Source: Bacillus sp. E(2018)
GTDB lineage: Bacteria > Bacillota > Bacilli > Bacillales > Fictibacillaceae
Reading direction: 5' to 3'
Assembly: GCF_005503015.1 (NCBI RefSeq)
Contig: NZ_SCOL01000010.1
Coordinates: 1 to 47,805 of the forward strand
Length of the DNA stretch: 47,805 nt
Shown in pieces: positions 42,268-47,805 of the stretch (within the stretch, counting starts at the first letter, position 1; each line of letters starts with the position of its first letter). Below the pieces are notes generated by a model. The model saw nothing but the letters and a program-made list of their open reading frames with translations. It made no database searches and had not been told where the DNA came from. A program made the position numbers and the translations under genes.

Positions 42268-42342
42268 ACGATGGGACCCGTGTCCTTTCCCTCCTAAAAT
42301 GGATATACTCTAGCATTCTATCCAAAAGAAGCTATATCTAAT

Positions 42343-42549
42343 CTACCCTAAAATAAGCTCAACTAATTGTGAAATCCCTAGATCCACAACCCAGAAGAAC
42401 AAAGCCATAATCACTACAGTTGACAGTACAATCCCCGTATAGCGAAATAATTCTTTTCGCGAAGGCCAGCTTACACGCTTCATCTCCTTATTTACATCGG
42501 AAAGAAACTTTGCTGGTGATTTTTTTGTCTTTTCTGCAACATCCGCCAT
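42343..42549 (-). CDS. secE: Preprotein translocase subunit SecE
   Basis: A 68-residue single-span membrane protein: cytosolic amphipathic helix with EMKRVSWPSRKEL (about 21-33) and one transmembrane helix (about 40-60). It clamps SecY. Start chosen at ATG 42549 (MADVAEK), nine bases after GGGGG; an ATG two codons upstream is possible. Confidence 0.93.
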   Translation of the reverse strand: MADVAEKTKKSPAKFLSDVNKEMKRVSWPSRKELFRYTGIVLSTVVIMALFFWVVDLGISQLVELILG

Positions 42550-42607
42550 CTTCATAAACCCCCATGCCTTTTGATCAATTAACATTTATAAAAAAAGCTT
42601 GTTTCGC

Positions 42608-42757
42608 TTACTTCGTTTCCTGGTGAATGGTATGAGCATTGCAGTAGCTGCAAAACTTTTTAACCTCGACTCGTTCAGGATTGTTTTGCTGGTTCTTCAT
42701 CGTTGTATAATTTCGTTTTGAGCATTGTTTACAGGCTAAAAAAACTTTTTTTCTCAT
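42608..42757 (-). CDS. rpmG: 50S ribosomal protein L33 (zinc-binding type)
   Basis: A 49-residue L33 from ATG 42757 ([19 protein letters not shown]), with AAAGGTG upstream. CKQC and CSYC provide four zinc ligands, so it is the C+ paralogue. It lies before secE, where B. subtilis has rpmGB. Confidence 0.95.
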   Translation of the reverse strand: MRKKVFLACKQCSKRNYTTMKNQQNNPERVEVKKFCSYCNAHTIHQETK

Positions 42758-42818
42758 GCTAAATAAACACCTTTCGTGCGACAAAGCCACTCATCCACGT
42801 TACAATGTTACTTTTAAA

Positions 42819-42847
42819 ACCTTAACATAGGGGTATACGCTTGTCAA
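42819..42847 (-). promoter_or_regulatory. Candidate promoter of rpmG-secE-nusG
   Basis: Minus-strand TTGACA (42842-42847), 17-bp spacer, TAAGGT (42819-42824). Consensus -35, weak -10. It lies between repeat copy C and rpmG. Confidence 0.55.
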
Positions 42848-42895
42848 TAAAGGGAAAATGGAGGTATGAGTTGACTCTGAAGTCTTTAAAAAGTT

Positions 42896-43023
42896 GTTGA
42901 TTTCCGTTACAGAGGCTTCGCTTTCCGCGGGGCAGGCGGTGAGCCCCTTGCCGCTTTGCGCCTTTAAGGGACTCACCTGACCGCTTGTCCCGCAGGAGTC
43001 TCGCATCTTTCACTTCAATCAAC
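42896..43023 (-). repeat. ~127-bp structured intergenic repeat, copy C
   Basis: On the minus strand from GTTGATTGAAGTGAAAG to GGAAATCAAC, with GCGAGACTCCTGCGGGAC, GGTGAG/CTCACC and the apical pairing CCCTT/AAGGGG (plus-strand 42944-42949 and 42966-42970). Most similar to copy A in its apex. It fills most of the 356-base sigH-rpmG spacer, in the same sense as the genes and upstream of the rpmG promoter. Confidence 0.92.
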
Positions 43024-43082
43024 TTGCAAGAAGCAATTGAGAAAACAAAAACAGCCATTAACCTTAACTTCTAATATGAACC

Positions 43083-43115
43083 AAAAGAAAAAGAACAGGA
43101 ACAATCCCTGCTCTT
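43083..43115 (-). terminator. Terminator of sigH
   Basis: Minus-strand GAGCAGG pairs with CCTGTTC (one G-U pair) around a loop of seven bases and is followed by TTTTTCTTTTGG. It begins at the sigH stop codon (43114-43116). Confidence 0.8.
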
Positions 43116-43764
43116 AAGATGATATTTCTCTTAGTTCTAAATAACGCTCTAATTTACGTTTCACTCGCTGAAGCGCGTTGTCGATCGACTTCACGTGTCT
43201 GTCGAGATCCACTGAGATTTCCTGGTACGATCTTCCGTCAAGATACAGCATCAGAACTTTACGTTCCAGGTCACTTAATATTTCTCCCATCTTTACTTCA
43301 ATATCATCAAATTCTTCTTGATTGATAATCAGTTCTTCCGGATCAGTGACTTTTGTACCGCATATTACATCCATTAGTGTACGGTCGGACTCCTCATCAT
43401 AGATCGGCTTGTCCAACGACACGTAAGAATTTAACGGAATGTGCTTTTGTCTAGTTGCCGTTTTGATAGCGGTAATCATTTGCCTTGTTATACATAGTTC
43501 GGCAAAAGCTTTAAAGGATGACAGCTTGTCCTCTTTAAAATCGCGAATGGCTTTGTACAGCCCGATCATGCCTTCTTGAATGATATCTTCACGGTCTGCA
43601 CCGATCAAAAAGTATGATCTTGCTTTCGCTCGAACAAAGTTTTTATATTTGTTGATCAAATATTCAAGTGCTGCGCTGTCCCCCTCATGAACCAGTTCCA
43701 CAAGGCTTTCATCTTCCATGAGCTCGTAATCGCTTACTGACCGTTCCTTGAGATCTATGTTCAC
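43114..43764 (-). CDS. sigH: RNA polymerase sigma-H factor
   Basis: A 216-residue sigma factor from GTG 43764, with GGGGGG seven bases upstream. Region 2 contains the core-binding and -10 segment (NKYKNFVRAKARSYF to DFKEDKLSSFKAFAELC), region 4 has the helix-turn-helix YQEISVDLDRHVKSID. Sigma-H drives early sporulation, competence and post-exponential genes (for example spo0A, spo0F, spoIIA) in Bacillus. A sigma-A type promoter sits just upstream; AbrB repression is known in B. subtilis but not visible here. Confidence 0.97.
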   Translation of the reverse strand: MNIDLKERSVSDYELMEDESLVELVHEGDSAALEYLINKYKNFVRAKARSYFLIGADREDIIQEGMIGLYKAIRDFKEDKLSSFKAFAELCITRQMITAIKTATRQKHIPLNSYVSLDKPIYDEESDRTLMDVICGTKVTDPEELIINQEEFDDIEVKMGEILSDLERKVLMLYLDGRSYQEISVDLDRHVKSIDNALQRVKRKLERYLELREISS

Positions 43765-43807
43765 GACAAATCCCCCCACCAGGTTTTTACCGGCAAAATA
43801 TAGCAAT

Positions 43808-43837
43808 ATTATAGCTCATAGTTCACAAAAGCGTCAA
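43808..43837 (-). promoter_or_regulatory. Sigma-A-type promoter of sigH
   Basis: Minus-strand TTGACG (43832-43837), 18-bp spacer, consensus TATAAT (43808-43813), in the 79-base rae1-sigH gap. It gives sigH expression separate from the upstream cysE-rae1 cluster. Confidence 0.7.
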
Positions 43838-43843
43838 GATTCC

Positions 43844-44362
43844 TTATTTTTGCCCTCTTCTCCATCTTTCAAATATTTCGGCAATTTCGTCTGAAAGAAG
43901 GATAGAGGAGGAGGTTTGCTTCCTTTTCCGCTCGCCAACGGACACATGGATATGCTTTTCTATCTCATCCATCTCATTCTTTAATTCTCTCGCAGATTTT
44001 CGTAATGCACCCTTACCAAAAATCTGCCACTGCTCCGTTGAATCTGAAGTTGCTACGTATATTCGCGTATCGATTGATTTTAACTCACCGACTAGACGTT
44101 CGATCCGTTCATCTGCCGTTTCGTTCTCTCTTGTAAAAATGACTTCAACGCGGTGGTTTTTCGTTTTTTTCTCTGTACCAGGTGTGAGGTGGGCATCAAA
44201 TACAACGATCACTTGATACCCAGTCGTTCCCTGGTATTCTGCCATATATTCGATCAGCAGGTCTCTTGCTTTGGCAAAATCCGATGTTTTTAAGCTCCGT
44301 AGTTCGGGCCAGGCGCCAATGATGTTGTAGCCATCAACAATCAAATAGTGGCGAGTTTTCAT
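43844..44362 (-). CDS. rae1: Ribosome-associated endoribonuclease Rae1 (YacP, NYN domain)
   Basis: A 172-residue NYN/PIN-like nuclease with LIVDGYNIIGAWPEL (about 7-21) carrying the first catalytic aspartate, and acidic motifs VVFDAH and ATSDSTEQ. In B. subtilis YacP/Rae1 enters the ribosomal A site and cuts mRNA during translation. Start overlaps the rlmB stop as ATGA. Confidence 0.93.
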   Translation of the reverse strand: MKTRHYLIVDGYNIIGAWPELRSLKTSDFAKARDLLIEYMAEYQGTTGYQVIVVFDAHLTPGTEKKTKNHRVEVIFTRENETADERIERLVGELKSIDTRIYVATSDSTEQWQIFGKGALRKSARELKNEMDEIEKHIHVSVGERKRKQTSSSILLSDEIAEIFERWRRGQK

Positions 44363-45132
44363 TTTCGCGCTTCTAACGGATTGCGGTTACGGTACACTTC
44401 ATACATCAAAAGACTAGCGGCAACGGATGCATTAAGCGAGGTAACCTTCCCTTTCATCGGAAGCTGAACAAGAAAATCGCACGTTTCTGATACGAGTCTT
44501 CCCATCCCTTTTCCTTCGCTTCCGATCACAAGACCTAATGGCATGTCCCATTTCGCTTGTCTGTAGTCATCTTTTCCTTTCATGTCAGCGCCGGCAAACC
44601 ACATACCGCGGTCTCTTAACTCTTTCATCGTTTGGACAAGATTCGTTACACGGACAACAGGAATGTACTCAATCGCACCTGTTGAAGCTTTTGCTACAGT
44701 AGCTGTTAATCCTACTGAACGTCTTTTCGGAATGATGATGCCATGTGCACCGACTGCATCAGCCGTACGCATGATCGAACCTAGATTATGAGGATCTTCA
44801 AGCTCGTCCAATAAAATAAAGAACGGTTCTTCTCCACGCTCTTCGGCAATTTTAAATAAATCATCAATATCTGCGTAAGAGTAGGCTGCAACACCTGCGA
44901 TTACACCTTGGTGATTGCCTCCTCCGCTTAATGAATCGAGCTTTTGCTTTGGTACATATTGCACAAGGACATTTTGTTTTTTCGCCATAGAGACGATCGT
45001 ACTTACAGGTCCTTTTTGAGATCCTTCACCTACGAAAATTTTATTAATATCACGGCCGGAGCGCAGTACTTCCATAACCGGATTTCGGCCAATGATCAGT
45101 TCTTGTTCTTTTTGTTCTTTTGCTTCACTCAT
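44359..45132 (-). CDS. rlmB: 23S rRNA (guanosine-2'-O-)-methyltransferase RlmB-like
   Basis: A 257-residue SpoU/TrmD-class (SPOUT) enzyme: N-terminal substrate-binding domain (1-80), then motif 1 LDELEDPHNLGSIMRTADA, motif 2 VIGSEGKGM and motif 3 LNASVAASLLMYE that form the knot. By family it 2'-O-methylates G2251-equivalent in the 23S P loop. Two bases after mrnC and overlapping rae1. Confidence 0.95.
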   Translation of the reverse strand: MSEAKEQKEQELIIGRNPVMEVLRSGRDINKIFVGEGSQKGPVSTIVSMAKKQNVLVQYVPKQKLDSLSGGGNHQGVIAGVAAYSYADIDDLFKIAEERGEEPFFILLDELEDPHNLGSIMRTADAVGAHGIIIPKRRSVGLTATVAKASTGAIEYIPVVRVTNLVQTMKELRDRGMWFAGADMKGKDDYRQAKWDMPLGLVIGSEGKGMGRLVSETCDFLVQLPMKGKVTSLNASVAASLLMYEVYRNRNPLEARK

Positions 45133-45134
45133 CT

Positions 45135-45542
45135 TTAGACCTCCCCCTTTTTATTTTCTGATAACACATATTCCATCATGTTCGTTAGACGTTCATGCTT
45201 ATTCAACAGATAAAGATAACCGATGATTGCTTCAAAGCTTGTTGCATGTCGATACGTTTGAACATCCGTATTTTTCGGAACGGTTCCTTGGTTCGCATTG
45301 CGGCCACGCTTAATAACAGCGACCTCTTCTTCTGTAAAATAGTTTTCTTCAAGCAGCTGAACGACCATGCTCGCTTGCGCTTTTGCTGAAACAAACTTTG
45401 TTGCAGATACGTGGAGCTTATTCGGCTTCACCTGTCCATTACGGATTAGGTGTTCACGCACGAACTGCTCCATCACCGCATCTCCCATATAAGCAAGCGT
45501 GGTTCCGTTCAGTTGTTTAATATCTGAGTCCGTTATCTTCAT
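45135..45542 (-). CDS. mrnC: Mini-ribonuclease III
   Basis: A 135-residue RNase III catalytic domain without the dsRNA-binding domain. [15 protein letters not shown] contains the catalytic acidic signature and [13 protein letters not shown] the second. Mini-III matures 23S rRNA termini in Bacillus. Its ATG follows the cysS TAA directly. Confidence 0.96.
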   Translation of the reverse strand: MKITDSDIKQLNGTTLAYMGDAVMEQFVREHLIRNGQVKPNKLHVSATKFVSAKAQASMVVQLLEENYFTEEEVAVIKRGRNANQGTVPKNTDVQTYRHATSFEAIIGYLYLLNKHERLTNMMEYVLSENKKGEV

Positions 45543-46946
45543 TTACTTATCTCTTTTCCACCGAACACCTTGTGCGGTATCTTCCAAAATAATGTTCTGT
45601 TCTTTTAACTGATCACGAATTTCGTCAGCACGAGCAAAGTTCTTTTCTTTACGCGCTTGATTACGTTCTTGAATAAGAGCATCAATCTCTTCGTCTAACA
45701 ATTCTTCTTCTTTATGAAGAGTGAGTCCAAGCACACCCGCAAGCTCATCGAACAGAGCGATGAACTCTGTAATAACAGCTTTAGAAGTGTTCTTCTCTTG
45801 CAGATATACGTTCGCTTCTCTCGAAAAATCAAAAAGATGAGAGATCGCGTTCGCCGTGTTAAAATCATCATCCATATCCGTGATGAATTTCTCTCTAGTC
45901 TCTTTAACAAGCTGAGTCCATTTTTCTGTATCTACAGATAGGTCTGCCGATACACTCAAGCGGTGTTTCAAGTTTTCATAAGACGTACGGATTCTATTCA
46001 ATCCTGCCTCCGCCGCTTCTAACAACTCTTGACTGAAGTTGATCGGATTGCGGTAGTGTACGGCCAGCATAAAGAATCGGATAACTTGCGGATCCTGCTG
46101 TTGTACAAGGTCATGAACCAGTACGAAGTTCCCAAGTGATTTGGACATTTTTTCGTTATCAATATTAATATACCCATTATGCATCCAATACTTAGCCATC
46201 GGAGCTTCATTTAATGCTTCCGATTGTGCGATCTCATTCTCATGATGCGGAAAAGCTAGATCCTGACCGCCGCCATGAATGTCGATCGAATCACCTAAGT
46301 ATTTTTTCGCCATCGCCGAGCATTCGATATGCCAGCCAGGGCGACCTTTCCCCCAAGGGCTCTCCCAATAGATCTCTCCATCTTTCGCCGCTTTCCATAG
46401 CGCAAAATCAAGAGGATCTTCTTTTTTCTCTCCTACTTCGATTCTCGCTCCAGATCTTAAGTCATCGATCGATTGATGAGATAGCTTACCATAGCCATTG
46501 AACGAACGCGTTTTAAAATAAACATCTCCAGCTGCTTCATAAGCAAAACCTTTTTTGATGAGATTCTCGATAAAATCAATGATTTCAGGCATCGTTTCTG
46601 TTACACGCGGGTGTGCGTCTGCTTTTTGTACGCCTAATGCACAAGTATCCTCGTGATAGGCATTTATGAACTTCTCAGCGATCGTCGGAACATCGCTTCC
46701 CATCTCGTTAGCCGCTTTGATGAGCTTATCATCAACATCCGTAAAATTGGAGATGAACTGTACATCATAATCTCTATATTCCAAGTACTTTCTCACTGTG
46801 TCGAAAACAATAGCCGGTCTTGCATTACCGATATGGATATAGTTATATACAGTCGGTCCGCACACATACATCTTTACTTTTCCTTCTTCTAACGGAACGA
46901 AAGTCTCTTTTTGACGTGTCATCGTATTATAGATTTTAATACCCAT
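45543..46946 (-). CDS. cysS: Cysteinyl-tRNA synthetase
   Basis: A 467-residue class I synthetase: HIGN (HIGH) motif near residue 36-39 after CGPTVYN, zinc ligands Cys29, WHIECSAM and HHENE, and KMSKS (about 266-270), then an anticodon-binding C-terminus. Its ATG directly follows the cysE TAG, so translation is coupled. Confidence 0.98.
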   Translation of the reverse strand: MGIKIYNTMTRQKETFVPLEEGKVKMYVCGPTVYNYIHIGNARPAIVFDTVRKYLEYRDYDVQFISNFTDVDDKLIKAANEMGSDVPTIAEKFINAYHEDTCALGVQKADAHPRVTETMPEIIDFIENLIKKGFAYEAAGDVYFKTRSFNGYGKLSHQSIDDLRSGARIEVGEKKEDPLDFALWKAAKDGEIYWESPWGKGRPGWHIECSAMAKKYLGDSIDIHGGGQDLAFPHHENEIAQSEALNEAPMAKYWMHNGYINIDNEKMSKSLGNFVLVHDLVQQQDPQVIRFFMLAVHYRNPINFSQELLEAAEAGLNRIRTSYENLKHRLSVSADLSVDTEKWTQLVKETREKFITDMDDDFNTANAISHLFDFSREANVYLQEKNTSKAVITEFIALFDELAGVLGLTLHKEEELLDEEIDALIQERNQARKEKNFARADEIRDQLKEQNIILEDTAQGVRWKRDK

Positions 46947-47594
46947 CTATACTTCACTCCCTTTTTTCAATGTTTCCAGTTTTTCACGCATTCGTTTCAT
47001 CTCGTTATGCATTTCTCTAAATTTATCAGCTACTGGGTCAGGCAGATCGCGATGATCAAGTTCGCATCCAACTTTAATGCCATCTTTAATAACGACTCTT
47101 CCTGGAATTCCAACTACGGTAGCATCCGGCGGAACATGTTGAAGAACAACTGATCCTGCCCCCACTTTTGAATTTTTACCGATCGTAATATTCCCTAACA
47201 CCTTGGCTCCTGTAGCAACAAGAACGTGATCTTCAAGTGTGGGATGCCTCTTACCTTTTTCTTTTCCGGTACCTCCGAGTGTAACGCCCTGGTAGAGCGT
47301 GACATCATTGCCGATGATACACGTTTCGCCGATCACCACACCCATTCCGTGATCTATAAAAAAGCGTCGGCCGATCTGTGCGCCAGGGTGTATTTCAATG
47401 CCGGTGAAAAAGCGGCTGATCTGCGAGATCAAGCGGGCTAAAAACAGCCAGTTTCGTTTGAATAACTTATGTGCTAATCTATGGGCCCAAACCGCATGTA
47501 GTCCAGAGTATGTTAAGAATACTTCGAATGAACTTCTAGCCGCTGGGTCTTTCTCAAAAACAACCTGAATGTCTTCTTTCATGGCTGAAAACAT
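46947..47594 (-). CDS. cysE: Serine O-acetyltransferase
   Basis: A 215-residue enzyme from ATG 47594 with AAGGAGG nine bases upstream. The N-terminal helical domain is followed by a left-handed beta-helix with [11 protein letters not shown] carrying catalytic His/Asp and the [16 protein letters not shown] loop. It makes O-acetylserine for cysteine synthesis. In B. subtilis gltX precedes cysE and a T-box controls the operon; neither is in this window. Confidence 0.97.
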   Translation of the reverse strand: MFSAMKEDIQVVFEKDPAARSSFEVFLTYSGLHAVWAHRLAHKLFKRNWLFLARLISQISRFFTGIEIHPGAQIGRRFFIDHGMGVVIGETCIIGNDVTLYQGVTLGGTGKEKGKRHPTLEDHVLVATGAKVLGNITIGKNSKVGAGSVVLQHVPPDATVVGIPGRVVIKDGIKVGCELDHRDLPDPVADKFREMHNEMKRMREKLETLKKGSEV

Positions 47595-47678
47595 GTTCTC
47601 CAACCTCCTTGCCTTTTTATATAAGAGACTTGCCTGTTACGCGTGATGTCTCAAGCATTTTTTATTTCTTCATCGAAA

Positions 47679-47805
47679 GTTGATTGGAGTGTAAGGTGCG
47701 AGACTCCTGGGGGATCAGCGGGACAGGTGAGACTCTTAACAGCGCATAGCGCTAAGAGGCTCACCGCACGCCCCCCGGAAAGCGAGCATCCTGAAACGGA
47801 AATCA
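47679..47805 (+). repeat. ~127-bp structured intergenic repeat, copy D (cut by window end)
   Basis: From GTTGATTGGAGTG to GGAAATCA at the window edge; the last bases (AC) are outside. The apex reads CTCTT/AAGAG (47733-47737 and 47754-47758) with AGCGC/GCGCT inside, different from copy A but fully paired. The bottom stem has ATCC in place of ACC. It lies upstream of cysE, opposite in sense to the genes. Confidence 0.9.

Noticed and set aside
42800..43058. Overlapping minus-strand frames of 68 and 78 residues upstream of rpmG
   Set aside because: Both are translations of repeat copy C; no ribosome binding site and no similarity outside the repeat.

Overview
The window is chromosomal DNA from an endospore-forming Firmicute of the Bacillaceae. 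The evidence is the gene order (16S rRNA, pdaB, kbaA, gerD, salA, cwlD, ybaK, rpsI-rplM, truA, ecfT/A2/A1, then the alpha, spc, S10 and str operons, rpoC-rpoB, rplL-J-A-K, nusG-secE-rpmG, sigH, rae1, rlmB, mrnC, cysS, cysE). This is essentially the Bacillus subtilis origin-proximal ribosomal region read backwards. Ribosome binding sites are strong AAGGAGG-type, and sporulation and germination genes are present. A Fictibacillus-like or related Bacillus is plausible, but the genus cannot be fixed from this window. Nearly all genes lie on the minus strand; only pdaB and gerD lie on the plus strand.

Layout. 1-280: the 5' end of a 16S rRNA gene with two rrn promoters (minus). 290-5,450: an unrecognised small gene, then the sporulation/germination block pdaB, kbaA, gerD, salA, cwlD, ybaK. 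5,685-6,721: rplM-rpsI with a leader. 6,736-9,982: the energising module of an ECF vitamin/metal transporter (ecfA1, ecfA2, ecfT) with truA. 10,300-25,511: one long ribosomal array rpsJ to rplQ, including secY, adk, map, infA, a KOW protein and rpoA, driven by tandem sigma-A-type promoters upstream of rpsJ. 25,811-30,624: tuf, fusA, rpsG, rpsL, rplGB. 30,709-37,904: rpoC and rpoB. 38,196-42,757: an RsmC-like methyltransferase, rplL, rplJ (with an L10-type leader), rplA, rplK, nusG, secE, rpmG. 43,114-47,594: sigH and the cysE-cysS-mrnC-rlmB-rae1 cluster.

The genes form the core translation, transcription and secretion apparatus, with an early sporulation decision gene (sigH), a KinB-pathway gene (kbaA), spore cortex and germination genes, and cysteine supply and charging. 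Protein-coding content is conventional and the genes look intact.

The unusual material is intergenic. (1) Four copies of a ~127-bp element with GTTGATT/AATCAAC ends and a conserved fold occur, and its apical stem changes sequence between copies while keeping pairing. (2) Two different short tandem arrays, one with exact 21-bp and one with exact 20-bp periodicity, bracket cwlD-ybaK; the first abuts an apparent remnant of the 127-bp element. (3) A possible 52-residue gene with three 14-residue repeats lies between tuf and rpsJ, beside a perfect 28-bp palindrome. (4) Several spacers within the ribosomal operons hold strong hairpins without U-tracts. No insertion sequence, prophage, CRISPR array or tRNA gene was seen.
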